Assembly: GCA_934448295.1 (NCBI GenBank)
Contig: CAKSEY010000027.1
Location: 1-32,541 of the forward strand
DNA: 32,541 nt
Reading direction: 5' to 3'
DNA from: an uncultured Oscillospiraceae bacterium
GTDB lineage: Bacteria; Bacillota; Clostridia; Oscillospirales; Ruminococcaceae
Shown here: positions 16,303-24,583 of the stretch, piece after piece
Numbering within the stretch: position 1 is the first letter of the stretch
How the letters are laid out: each line of letters starts with the position of its first letter
Position numbers and translations under genes: made by a program
The notes under the pieces: generated by a model
Database searches by the model: none
What the model saw: only the letters and a program-made list of their open reading frames with translations
What the model was told of the DNA's origin: nothing

Positions 16303-18133
16303 GGCTTCCTCCGGAATTCTCAGTCAGCCTTGCGGCCATTGAGGCGCGGTCAAGCCCGAACATCTCAAGCTGCTGCGCCGAGGTTCCCGCCGGCACGAAC
16401 CTGCCGTCAGCCCCCACGACCTCAAACCCACCGGAATAGCCGCGCTCCAGCAGCGCCGCACCGAATCTCTCGCCAATGCCGCCCTGCAATATTCCCTCTT
16501 CGAAGAATACCACGCGGTCGTACGCCTTGGCTTTATCAAGAGCTTCCTCTGGTATCGGCGAAATTCGCACCAGCCTGAGCCAGTCCACCGGCTCCCCGCG
16601 CTGGGAAGCCTCCCGGGCTGCCGCCGTCATTTCCGCCGAGAGCCTGCCGTAGCTCACGGCAAGGGTCCTCCCGCGCCTGCCGGAATAATCGTACACGGTC
16701 TGCGGCTGAATTTCAACCGAAGCTTCGCCGCCCTTGGGATAGCGCACCGCCGCGATTCCCTCCGTATTGTAGAGCGCTTCGCTCAGGCACAGCCGGAGCT
16801 CCTCGCAGCTCGCCGGAGAAAACACCGTCGTATTCGGTATGGAGGCCAGCATTGCCGCGTCAAATATTCCCTGATGGGTCTCGCCGTCCTCGCCGGTGAA
16901 GCCCGCTCGGTCTATCGCAAAGACCACATGCGTTTTCTCAATGGCGCAGTCATGTACTATCTGGTCAAATCCGCGCTGCAAAAATGTGGAATACACCGCG
17001 AAAACCGGGATCATTCCCTCCACGGCGAGACCAGCGGCGAATGTTACCGCGTGCTGCTCGGCGATCCCAACGTCGAAGAAGCGTTCGCCGCAGGAATTCT
17101 TGAAGTAGTTCATACCCGTGGCGTACTTCATGGCGGCGGTTATGCCGCAGATACGGCTGTCGGACTTCGCAAGGCGCTCCAGCTCCTTTCCGAATGCGTC
17201 CGTGAACGTCTCGCAAGCGGCGGCAGAGCCTTTTTTCGTGACTGCATGGTACTCGCCGGGGTTTTCCTCCGCCGGGTGCCAGCCCTTTCCCTTCTTCGTG
17301 AATACATGGACTACGCACGGGCGGCGCATGATCTTCGCAACGGAAAGCGCTTCGATAAGGTCCTCCAAATTATGCCCGTTGACCGGCCCGATGTACTGGA
17401 AGCCGAAATTCTCGAACATATTGCTGCTGTCGTATATCGCGTCCTTGATAAGTCCCTTGGCAGCGCGCACTGTGCGCTCCAGCCTGTCGCCGACTATCGG
17501 CACGGCTGAAAGCAGGGATTTAACGTGCTCCTTGGCGCAGTAGTATTTCCGTGTGGAACGGATATGCGCCAGATATCTCGCCAGCGCCCCGGTGCTTTTA
17601 GAGATGGACATCGCGTTGTCGTTCAGTATCACCACCAGCGGAGCCAGGCTCTTTCCGGCGTTGTTGAGCCCCTCGTACGCCATGCCCCCGGTGAGGGCTC
17701 CATCGCCTATCACCGCCGCAACGCTGCCGCGCCTCCCCTGTAATCTCATGGCGGAGGCTATTCCGAACGCCGCAGAAATGGAAGTGCTGCTGTGCCCGGA
17801 AATAAACGCGTCCGCCGGGGATTCGCTGCGCCGCGTGAAGCCGGAGATACCGTCCCTGGTGCGGAGCGTCCCGAAATCCGAATAGCGCCCGGTGAGCAGC
17901 TTGTGCGCATAAGCCTGATGTCCTACGTCCCATACGATACGATCCGTCCTGACATCAAAAACAAAATGCAGCGCCGTCGTCAGCTCAACAGTGCCGAGGT
18001 TGGAGGCAAGGTGTCCCCCGTTCTCGGAAACCGTGGTCAGAATGCAGCGCCGCAGCTCACGGCATAGCTCTTTCAGCTCCGGCAGAGTCATGCCGGAGAT
18101 CCTGTCGTGATTTATCTCATTGTCTAGTATCAT
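16292..18133 (-). CDS. dxs: 1-deoxy-D-xylulose-5-phosphate synthase
   Basis: This thiamine-diphosphate enzyme condenses pyruvate and glyceraldehyde 3-phosphate, the first step of the MEP isoprenoid pathway. About 613 residues. The thiamine site is visible as GDGALTGGMAYEGLNN (143-158), and H72 lies in WDVGHQAYAH. The central Dxs signature CAIEKTHVVFAIDRAGFTGE carries the catalytic-type glutamate in DVGIAEQHAVTFAAG just before it. I chose the ATG at 18133 because GGAGG lies 5 nt before it; the ATG at 18145 overlaps that ribosome site. It is linked in an operon with ispA, which uses the pathway's products. Confidence 0.96.
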   Translation of the reverse strand: MILDNEINHDRISGMTLPELKELCRELRRCILTTVSENGGHLASNLGTVELTTALHFVFDVRTDRIVWDVGHQAYAHKLLTGRYSDFGTLRTRDGISGFTRRSESPADAFISGHSSTSISAAFGIASAMRLQGRRGSVAAVIGDGALTGGMAYEGLNNAGKSLAPLVVILNDNAMSISKSTGALARYLAHIRSTRKYYCAKEHVKSLLSAVPIVGDRLERTVRAAKGLIKDAIYDSSNMFENFGFQYIGPVNGHNLEDLIEALSVAKIMRRPCVVHVFTKKGKGWHPAEENPGEYHAVTKKGSAAACETFTDAFGKELERLAKSDSRICGITAAMKYATGMNYFKNSCGERFFDVGIAEQHAVTFAAGLAVEGMIPVFAVYSTFLQRGFDQIVHDCAIEKTHVVFAIDRAGFTGEDGETHQGIFDAAMLASIPNTTVFSPASCEELRLCLSEALYNTEGIAAVRYPKGGEASVEIQPQTVYDYSGRRGRTLAVSYGRLSAEMTAAAREASQRGEPVDWLRLVRISPIPEEALDKAKAYDRVVFFEEGILQGGIGERFGAALLERGYSGGFEVVGADGRFVPAGTSAQQLEMFGLDRASMAARLTENSGGSHAT

Positions 18134-18166
18134 CATTGCCTCCATATGCCGCCATTGGCAGGAGTT

Positions 18167-18664
18167 TTATTTAACCGGCAGCGGGAAAACCATCGCGATA
18201 AGTATTCCCAGAAGCGCCCCGGCAAGAACCTCGACTGGCTTGTGTCCCAGGAATTCCTTGAATTCCTTGCGGTCGGACATCTCGTCGAGCTTTTCATCGC
18301 GCTCTTCGCCGCTCAGGCGGGATATCTCGTCGTCCATCTCGTCGATGACCCGGCGCAGGCGGTTGAGCTCCTTTCCGTGAAGCCCCGCGTTGTAGCGCAC
18401 GCTCAGCGCGTCGTAAATTACCACGCCCAGCATTATCATCGCCAGCGCGAAGCTGGTGCTGCTGTAACCCTCCAGCCGGAGAAGATACAGCGCCACTGAA
18501 ACCACCAGCGCCGAATGGGACGACGGCATTCCGCCCGCGCCGGTTATGCGCTCCGGATTGAAGGTCTTTTGCTTTATCGCATAGAGCGCGGTCTTGATTA
18601 TCTGCGCTGAAATAAACGATATCAGCCCCACCGTTATCGTGGGATTTGCCATAAAAATGTTCAT
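18167..18664 (-). CDS. Divergent PAP2-family membrane protein (YuiD-like)
   Basis: The protein is 165 residues from the chosen start. It has several hydrophobic helices, the phosphatase-like motif GGMPSSHSA (about 43-51) and a charged loop of about 35 residues rich in Glu, Asp and Arg near the C-terminal third. The family (divergent PAP2, DUF212) is related to acid phosphatases that act on lipid phosphates. Its place between ispA and dxs invites a role in recycling prenyl diphosphates, but that is inference. The start used is the ATG at 18664 after a GGAGG. An ATG at 18751 would add 29 residues that overlap ispA and look unrelated. Confidence 0.85.
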   Translation of the reverse strand: MNIFMANPTITVGLISFISAQIIKTALYAIKQKTFNPERITGAGGMPSSHSALVVSVALYLLRLEGYSSTSFALAMIMLGVVIYDALSVRYNAGLHGKELNRLRRVIDEMDDEISRLSGEERDEKLDEMSDRKEFKEFLGHKPVEVLAGALLGILIAMVFPLPVK

Positions 18665-18686
18665 CTTACCGTACTTCCTCCGGGGA

Positions 18687-19583
18687 TCAGTAATTTCTTT
18701 CCAGCAGGAGCCGTGTGAGTCCAACCAAAAACTCCCTGTCCTCAAAGACATTCAGCGCCTGTACAGCCTCCTCGGTGAGCTGCGCAGCCTCGGCGCGGGC
18801 TCTTTCCAGCCCCACCAGTGCCGCATATGTGTATTTTCCGCTCTCCCTGTCGCTGCCCACGGGCTTCCCGAGAAGCTTCTCATCGGCTGTCACGTCAAGG
18901 ATATCGTCTATTATCTGGAACGCAAGTCCCAGCTTTCTTGCGTAAGTTCCGGCGGCAAGCTGGAGGTCGGCGCCGCCGCCCGCCGCGATAACTCCCGCGC
19001 GGCAGCAGAATTCCAGCAGCGCGCCGGTTTTCATGCGGTACATCTCCAGAAGGACGTTCTCCGGGAGCTGTTTTCCCTCGTTCTCCGTGTCAATGACCTG
19101 ACCGCCTATCATGCCGTAAATTCCCGCCTGCTCGCCAAGGAGGGAAATGATTTTAAGCGCGGCGCCCTGGGCAATAGTCCCTTTCAGCCCCGCCTTTGCG
19201 ATCAATTCCGCCGGAAGTATCGCAAGGGCGTCCCCGGCAAGCAGCGCGTTGGCCTCGCCGAAAGCCTTATGGCAGCTCGGTTTTCCGCGGCGCATATCGT
19301 CGTTATCCATGCACGGAAGGTCGTCGTGTATCAGCGAGAACGTGTGCATCATCTCAATGGCGCACGCCACCGGGAGGGCGCATTCCGGCTCGCCGCCGCA
19401 AACGCGGGTGAACTCCATCACAAGCGCCGGGCGGAGCCGTTTTCCCCCGGCTGTAAGGCTGTGGCGCGCCGCGAGTATCACGTTCTTCTGGAGGCACTCC
19501 CGCTCGGGGAGGTACTGCTCCAGGGCGCGTTCCGTCATTTCCGCATAGTCGCGGAGCTGCTCTTTTACTGTCTGTTTATCCAT
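18687..19583 (-). CDS. ispA: Geranyl/farnesyl diphosphate synthase
   Basis: The 298-residue prenyltransferase makes geranyl and farnesyl diphosphate from isopentenyl and dimethylallyl diphosphate. The first aspartate-rich motif is DDLPCMD (87-93), followed by NDDMRRGKP. The second is in FQIIDDILDVT, and GGKRLRPAL supplies the usual diphosphate-binding Lys/Arg. Length is typical for short-chain synthases (about 290-300). The ATG at 19583 is preceded by GGAGG at 5 nt; the earlier ATG at 19598 overlaps the xseB stop and lacks a site of its own. It is in the conserved xseA-xseB-ispA order. Confidence 0.94.
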   Translation of the reverse strand: MDKQTVKEQLRDYAEMTERALEQYLPERECLQKNVILAARHSLTAGGKRLRPALVMEFTRVCGGEPECALPVACAIEMMHTFSLIHDDLPCMDNDDMRRGKPSCHKAFGEANALLAGDALAILPAELIAKAGLKGTIAQGAALKIISLLGEQAGIYGMIGGQVIDTENEGKQLPENVLLEMYRMKTGALLEFCCRAGVIAAGGGADLQLAAGTYARKLGLAFQIIDDILDVTADEKLLGKPVGSDRESGKYTYAALVGLERARAEAAQLTEEAVQALNVFEDREFLVGLTRLLLERNY

Positions 19584-19594
19584 TTTTCCTCCGG

Positions 19595-19774
19595 TCATTC
19601 GGCTGCTTCAAGCTGCTCGACCTGGAGCTTCGCCTTTTCGATATATTCACGGCACTCTTTCGTGAGCTGAACAGCTTCCGCATAGAGCTTCATTGATTCC
19701 TCAATAGGAAGTTCGCTGCTGTTCATTCTGGCGGAGATCTCCGTCAGTCTGCCCATTGCCTTCTCAAAATCCAT
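19595..19774 (-). CDS. xseB: Exonuclease VII small subunit
   Basis: XseB is a short helical subunit that joins XseA to form exonuclease VII, which degrades single-stranded DNA. From the chosen ATG it has 59 residues, with the family signature MDFEKAMGRLTEI at the start and a helical C-terminal half rich in Glu and Lys. TGGAGGT precedes the ATG at 19774 at 7-nt spacing. The longer reading (start 19795) overlaps this site and the xseA stop and is less likely. Confidence 0.93.
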   Translation of the reverse strand: MDFEKAMGRLTEISARMNSSELPIEESMKLYAEAVQLTKECREYIEKAKLQVEQLEAAE

Positions 19775-19791
19775 ATATTTACCTCCAAGGG

Positions 19792-20994
19792 TCACTGCTT
19801 TGTTTCTATGACTTTCGCCCTGGCTGAGCCGTCCGCGAATCTCACGGTTATCTCATCTCCGGGCTTTAGCTGGGAAGCGCTTGTAACGACTCCCTGCTCA
19901 CTGTTCGTGAGGGAATACCCCCTCGCCAGAACTCCCAGCGGATTCAGCGCGGAAATCATGTCCGCCTGCGATATCAGCGAACGCTCGGCGCGCTCCAGCT
20001 TCGTGCGGACTGCCATCCTTATCCTTGCAGAAAGCTCGTCCAGCCGCTGCTCTGAGTTATTCAGCCGGCTTCGCGGGGAAAGCGCGGTTATAAGCGCCAT
20101 CTGCGATTCAAGTGCGCGGCTGCTTTCGTCCAGCCTGCGGGTAATGTTCCTGCGGAGCTGCTCCATAGTTCCGTCAAGCGCCACAGAAATAACGCTTATA
20201 TCCGGCACGGCAAGCTCTGCCGCCGCCGATGGGGTAGGAGCCCTCCTGTCGGCAGCGAGGTCTGCGATGCTGAAATCAGTCTGGTGTCCCACCGCTGAAA
20301 TCGTCGGGATACGGCTGTTATACACCGCCCGCGCGACCACCTCGGAGTTGAACGCGCTGAGATCCTCTGCGGAACCGCCGCCCCTGCCGAAAATCAGCAC
20401 GTCGGCGTCCGTATCCTGGGCGCGGTTTATCGCCGCCGCAACGGAAAGGTCGGCTCCCTCGCCCTGCACCTTCGCCGGAATGACTATCAGCCTTGCAACG
20501 GGATATCTCCGCGAGATTATGTTTATCACGTCCTGGAGAGCCGCAGCCCCCGCAGATGTGACCACCGCAACGCACTTCGGCATGGCGGGAAGCGGGCGCT
20601 TCTGGTCGAACAGCCCCTGTTCGGCAAGGCGCTTTTTCAGCTCCTCAAGAGCCTGAGCCTGCTCTCCCGCGCCGTCCGGCTGCATATCAAGGCATTTTAT
20701 CTGGTAGACTCCGCCCGGTTCGTACACCGTCACCGCGCCGAAGCAAATCACCTTGCAGCCGTCCTCCGGGTCGAAATTCAGGCGCGCCGCGTTTCCGGCG
20801 AACATCACCGCCCGGAGCTGAGTCTGCTCGTCCTTCAGCGTGAAATAGAGGTGCCCCGTCTTGTAGTGCCGCGTGAAGTTCGAGATCTCCCCGCGGACAG
20901 CCACGTCAGCCAGCCGCCTGTCTCCGCCGATAATCATGCCGACAACGCGGTTGACCTGCGACACCGTGACTATGGGAGGCTTAATCCCTGTCAT
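19792..20994 (-). CDS. xseA: Exonuclease VII large subunit
   Basis: XseA is the catalytic subunit of exonuclease VII. The 400-residue protein has an N-terminal OB-fold (about 8-105; VAVRGEISNFTRHYKTGHLY is the usual signature). A catalytic domain follows with VTSAGAAALQDVINIISRR, GRGGGSAEDLSAFN and SAVGHQTDFSIADLAADRRAPTPSAAAE in two conserved blocks. The C-terminal region is coiled coil. The length is slightly shorter than E. coli XseA (456) but normal for Clostridia. Its start overlaps nusB by 14 nt and is preceded by GAGGAG inside nusB. Confidence 0.96.
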   Translation of the reverse strand: MTGIKPPIVTVSQVNRVVGMIIGGDRRLADVAVRGEISNFTRHYKTGHLYFTLKDEQTQLRAVMFAGNAARLNFDPEDGCKVICFGAVTVYEPGGVYQIKCLDMQPDGAGEQAQALEELKKRLAEQGLFDQKRPLPAMPKCVAVVTSAGAAALQDVINIISRRYPVARLIVIPAKVQGEGADLSVAAAINRAQDTDADVLIFGRGGGSAEDLSAFNSEVVARAVYNSRIPTISAVGHQTDFSIADLAADRRAPTPSAAAELAVPDISVISVALDGTMEQLRRNITRRLDESSRALESQMALITALSPRSRLNNSEQRLDELSARIRMAVRTKLERAERSLISQADMISALNPLGVLARGYSLTNSEQGVVTSASQLKPGDEITVRFADGSARAKVIETKQ

Positions 20995-21397
20995 TCTCGT
21001 ACTCCTCGAGGTATGAGTTAAGTACGCCGTTGATGAAGCCGCAGTCCTGCTTGTACGCGTACTTCTTGCCGAGCTCCACCGCCTCGTTTATCGCGGCGGC
21101 GCCGGGCACCTTGTCGTTGTATTTTATCTCGTAGATCGCAATCTTCATGATAACGAGGTTGACCTTAGAAATACGCGCAACAGACCTTGTGGTGCTGTAT
21201 TTCGCGATTATTCTGGTTATTTCCTCGTCATGCGCGAGAACCCCGTGAACTATCGCGTCGGTCTCGCTGTTCCTCGCGAGGTCGAACGCCTCTGCGTCAG
21301 CCTCGGTTATCTCCCCGACGGACTGCCCGAACATTGTCTGATAAAGTATGATGAATGCGCCCTCGCGCACTTCTCTTCTGGTGAGCTTTTCTTCCAT
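20981..21397 (-). CDS. nusB: Transcription antitermination factor NusB
   Basis: NusB binds boxA RNA with ribosomal protein S10 and supports antitermination during rRNA transcription. From the chosen ATG it has 138 residues, all helical in appearance. The opening (TRREVREGAFIILYQ) and the motif VARISKVNLVIMKIAIYEI are family signatures, and the C-terminal part has INEAVELGKKY and GFINGVLN. AGGAG at 6 nt precedes the ATG at 21397. An upstream ATG at 21448 would run into the asp23 gene. The asp23-nusB pair is conserved in Firmicutes. Confidence 0.95.
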   Translation of the reverse strand: MEEKLTRREVREGAFIILYQTMFGQSVGEITEADAEAFDLARNSETDAIVHGVLAHDEEITRIIAKYSTTRSVARISKVNLVIMKIAIYEIKYNDKVPGAAAINEAVELGKKYAYKQDCGFINGVLNSYLEEYENDRD

Positions 21398-21413
21398 TTT
21401 TTCTCCTGTGCGC

Positions 21414-21764
21414 TTATTCCGCGCTCTCCTTGAATTTGATTCCGGCAACGTTTACGTCGACCTTAGTCACCGTGAAATTTGTCATGCTCTGTATCGCCGA
21501 CTTTATGCTCTGCTGAACCTTTTCAGCGACATTCACCGCATTGTAGCCTTCCATCACCACGATGTCGGCGTGGATCTCGGCGGTCTCATTCCCGAGCCTC
21601 GCGCGCACCGGGCCTAAGACCTTCGCCTTTGTCCCTGCCGGGGCGGGAGCCTGTCCGCGGCAGTATACGCCGTCTATCTCAGCCGCTGCAAGCTCTGCCA
21701 TCTTAACTATAACGCCGTCGGAAACCTTTATGGAGCCGACCGGTTTGCTGGTTTTCTTTTCCAT
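21414..21764 (-). CDS. Asp23/Gls24 family envelope stress protein (YqhY-like)
   Basis: The protein has 116 residues from the ATG at 21764, which follows AGGAGG at good spacing. The Asp23 fold is recognisable from GSIKVSDGVIVKMAELAAAEIDGV at the start in two blocks and the later IVVMEGYNAVNVAEKVQQ. Family members tie to envelope stress, and YqhY in Bacillus affects acetyl-CoA carboxylase activity. The function here is not shown. It is the first gene of the long operon, with a promoter 43 bp upstream of its ATG. Confidence 0.9.
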   Translation of the reverse strand: MEKKTSKPVGSIKVSDGVIVKMAELAAAEIDGVYCRGQAPAPAGTKAKVLGPVRARLGNETAEIHADIVVMEGYNAVNVAEKVQQSIKSAIQSMTNFTVTKVDVNVAGIKFKESAE

Positions 21765-21806
21765 ATTCACCCTCCTGTTTTCAGATATACACATTTACTC
21801 TATTTT

Positions 21807-21835
21807 AGTATACCACAAATCCGGTTTTAGTTCAA
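21807..21835 (-). promoter_or_regulatory. Promoter of the asp23-to-pepV operon
   Basis: TTGAAC (21835-21830), 17 nt, TATACT (21812-21807) on the minus strand. It is the only clear promoter seen between here and 9362. Gaps between the genes below it are 58 bp or less, so the whole block of 15 genes may be one transcript with internal starts possible. Confidence 0.8.
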
Positions 21836-21857
21836 GTGTTTTTTGGACTATTCTTTT

Positions 21858-21894
21858 AACAAATAAAAATCCCCTGGATTTCTCCAAGGGATTT
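21858..21894 (-). terminator. Terminator of the surface-lipoprotein cluster
   Basis: An AAATCCC...GGGATTT hairpin (arms 21867-21878 and 21883-21894, with inner mismatches) lies just after the stop codon at 21905. On the minus strand it is followed by TTATTTGTT. Confidence 0.85.
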
Positions 21895-21904
21895 AATATA
21901 TTTC

Positions 21905-23875
21905 TTATGCCGCGTCCGTGCCGCCCTGGGCGCTCGTATCCGGAGGTGTCATGCCGTCCGGGAATTCCATTCCGTCAGGGGGCGTGATATCGTCCGGAGG
22001 GGTGTTGCCGTCAGGACGATTCATTCCGCCGGGCTTGCCGGGGTGAGTGAAATCAGAGTTGTTGCCGCTGTTTCCGCCCCAGGGGCCGTTGTCCTGCGCC
22101 CAGCTTCCGAAGCCGGAGCCGCTGGCGCCGCCGCCCGCCACGCCGTCCGTGCAGGTGACAGCCGCTAGCGATTCGTCATCGGCAAACACCGTGTAGACTT
22201 CCCCGCTGGTGAACTCGGGGGTGGAGAATATCAGCGACTCGCACTTCTTCGGCGTGATGGTGCTGAGTATCACATTCCCGTCTGCGTCGCGGACTTCTAT
22301 CGTGCTGTCTGCGGCTACGTCGGCATAGATAGAAATGCACGGCTGCGAAAGCGTGCTGGGAGCCTCCGCCATTCTGCTGGAGCCGAGTGCTATCAAAGTT
22401 CCGCCGCTCATCGCAAAGGATTTATCGTAATCCAGCGCACCGTCTGCGCCGCTGGTGGGGCCGAATACCACCAGAGTCCCGCCGCTCATGGATATCGTTC
22501 CGTTGGAGTCGATTCCATCGCCGTCCGCGTTAGAGGTTATGCTGCCGCCGGAAATGGAAATATACGGCGTAATATCTTCGGTGTCGCTGTCGCTTGCATT
22601 AAGTCCGTCGTCGCTTGCCCTGAGCGAAATAACGCCGCCGCTTATCTCAATGCCGCAGGCTTCAAGCCCCTCATAGCATGTGCTGATGTTGATCTCGCCG
22701 CTGGTTATCGTGAGCGTCTTATCCGCGTGTATTCCGTCGTCGCCGGAGGAAAGCTCAAACGTTCCGCCGTCTATTATAATAGTACCGTTCGAATGTACCG
22801 TATCGTCCGCGCAGTCCGCCTTTATCGTACCGCCTGTGACGCTGATGGAGCTGCCCGCTTTAAGCCCCTTCATGCTTTCCGCGCTGGTACCGTCGGAGCT
22901 TGTAAGCTCGCTGAAATCAAACCCGTCTCTGCCGCCGTGGAAATCTCCCCACTGCCCGCCGCTGCTGGTGTGCTCGACTGTCGCGCTGCCGCCGCCCGAG
23001 GTGATCTCAATGGTTCCTCCGGAGATGTTCAGGTCGGTCTCCGCCTGGATCCCATCATTCCCGCAGGTAAGCGAGAAGCTTCCGCCGGATATGGTGATGT
23101 AGCCCTTTTCAGCGTCCGAGGAATTTGTTGACTTTATGCCGTCAAGACCGCTGTTTACCGTGACATTTCCGCCTGCCGCCAGCAGATAGTCCTTGCCGAT
23201 GATACCGTCCTCGGCTGCGGTAACGCTTATGCTGCCGCCGCAGAGCTTAAGTCCGTCCTTGCTCTTGATACCGTCCTTGTATACGCCGTTAACGCTGAGC
23301 GTTCCGGTGCCGTTTATCACCAGGGTATCCCTGGAGAACACTGCCGCCCCGGTTTCCTCGGCGGTCTCGGCAGAATAATTGCTGCCGTCCGACAGGGAGT
23401 TAACGCTGCCCTCGCTGAGCGTGAGCGTCAGCTTGTCGGCTTTATTGCAGTATATCGCGGGACCTGTGGTGCAGGTGAGCTCCAGCCCCTCCAGCACGAT
23501 GAAAACATCGTCGTCCTTGCCGCAGTCGACAACTATCTGCCCGTCCGGGCAGGTTCCGCTGATATAATAGTAGCCAGCTTTCGTTATCGTGACAACAGTT
23601 CCCTCCGCTGAAACCCCGCTCCCGGATACGGTTGCGCCGTCCCCGGAGAACCGGATAGCCGTTCCGGATTTGGCAACCGGAGACATATCCTTTTCGCTGA
23701 CGGTGTGATAGCTGGTCTGCTGTTTTGCGGAAGAATCCGTGGTTTCCGAAAGCTGTGCGGCGGAAACCTCCTCTTCCGTCACCCCGCCGGAGGAAACAGT
23801 ATTCCTGGTGCAGCCGGTGTTGACGGAAATTGCAAGTGAACAAAGCGCCGCAAGCGCCCTAATGCCAGATCTCAT
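21905..23875 (-). CDS. Secreted beta-helix carbohydrate-binding-type lipoprotein (Cthe_2159-like)
   Basis: The 656-residue exported protein has a signal sequence with a Cys at 22 (SVNTGC) at a lipoprotein-like site, though the -3 position is Asn instead of the usual Leu. The body is a long run of about ten beta-helix turns with ISGG or MSGG starts. Each is followed by an acidic DG or DDG motif (for example SSGDDGIHAD and ASDDGLNASD), as in the calcium-rich Cthe_2159 family that binds cellulose or pectin. The C-terminus is a Pro/Gly/Asp-rich tail with repeated PPD units (about 615-656). It forms a three-gene cluster with DUF4956 and VTC proteins. The ligand is unknown. Confidence 0.85.
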   Translation of the reverse strand: MRSGIRALAALCSLAISVNTGCTRNTVSSGGVTEEEVSAAQLSETTDSSAKQQTSYHTVSEKDMSPVAKSGTAIRFSGDGATVSGSGVSAEGTVVTITKAGYYYISGTCPDGQIVVDCGKDDDVFIVLEGLELTCTTGPAIYCNKADKLTLTLSEGSVNSLSDGSNYSAETAEETGAAVFSRDTLVINGTGTLSVNGVYKDGIKSKDGLKLCGGSISVTAAEDGIIGKDYLLAAGGNVTVNSGLDGIKSTNSSDAEKGYITISGGSFSLTCGNDGIQAETDLNISGGTIEITSGGGSATVEHTSSGGQWGDFHGGRDGFDFSELTSSDGTSAESMKGLKAGSSISVTGGTIKADCADDTVHSNGTIIIDGGTFELSSGDDGIHADKTLTITSGEINISTCYEGLEACGIEISGGVISLRASDDGLNASDSDTEDITPYISISGGSITSNADGDGIDSNGTISMSGGTLVVFGPTSGADGALDYDKSFAMSGGTLIALGSSRMAEAPSTLSQPCISIYADVAADSTIEVRDADGNVILSTITPKKCESLIFSTPEFTSGEVYTVFADDESLAAVTCTDGVAGGGASGSGFGSWAQDNGPWGGNSGNNSDFTHPGKPGGMNRPDGNTPPDDITPPDGMEFPDGMTPPDTSAQGGTDAA

Positions 23876-23902
23876 AAAAAACGCTCCTTAGTTTGTGCCA
23901 AA

Positions 23903-24583
23903 TCAAAGTACTTCGCAGTTTTCAGGCATGTTTCCGATAGATATCGCGAGATTTCCGTTGCGTGCGCGGAGCTTGTCTATCATTTCCTTTTCGCGTGAAA
24001 CGTCCTTTTCGATTATCTCATAACGGAGGTCGAAAAGCGTTCCCATCGCGGTGGTCTTGACGTGGGTAAGCTCGCAGCCTGAAAGGTATTCAGAAAATAT
24101 ATCGTCAAAAATCCCGTTGTAGTCGAGGTTCTCGGGAATCGTTATCCTGAGCTGCTTTTTCCGCGCAGCGCTCCCGAAGCAGGGTATAAAGCTGAGCACG
24201 GCGAACACCGCGCCTATGCACACGGCTATCAGCGCCGCAAATCCAAGGTAGCCCATTCCCGCCGCAATGCCGATGCACATAGCGTAGAAGATGTAGCAGA
24301 TATCCCTTGCAGAGCCCGGCGCCGAGCGGAATCTCACCAGATTGAACGCGCCCATCACGGCGATACCCGCGCCAACGGAGCCGTTCACCAGCATTAATAC
24401 CGCCTGGACCAGCGCCGGCATGATCATCAGCGTTACCATCATGCTTTTCGAGGCGCGCCGGTTTTTCAGCCGGTAAAGAAGCGCCGCCAGAAGTCCGAAG
24501 CCAAGAGAAGCGGCGGTGCACAGCACTGCGGTGACCGGGGTCAGCCCGTCGGTGGAAATTATCGTGTCAAACATTTGATTCAC
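23903..24583 (-). CDS. DUF4956 integral membrane protein
   Basis: The 226-residue protein has a membrane part (about 15-140) with four or more hydrophobic helices. The family block GAGIAVMGAFNLVRFRSAPGSA is visible in two parts at about 71-92. A soluble C-terminal domain (about 150-226) follows. DUF4956 proteins typically occur next to VTC-type polyphosphate polymerase genes; function is not known. The ATG overlaps the upstream VTC stop by 4 nt, and the lipoprotein gene follows after 27 bp. Confidence 0.88.
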   Translation of the reverse strand: MNQMFDTIISTDGLTPVTAVLCTAASLGFGLLAALLYRLKNRRASKSMMVTLMIMPALVQAVLMLVNGSVGAGIAVMGAFNLVRFRSAPGSARDICYIFYAMCIGIAAGMGYLGFAALIAVCIGAVFAVLSFIPCFGSAARKKQLRITIPENLDYNGIFDDIFSEYLSGCELTHVKTTAMGTLFDLRYEIIEKDVSREKEMIDKLRARNGNLAISIGNMPENCEVL

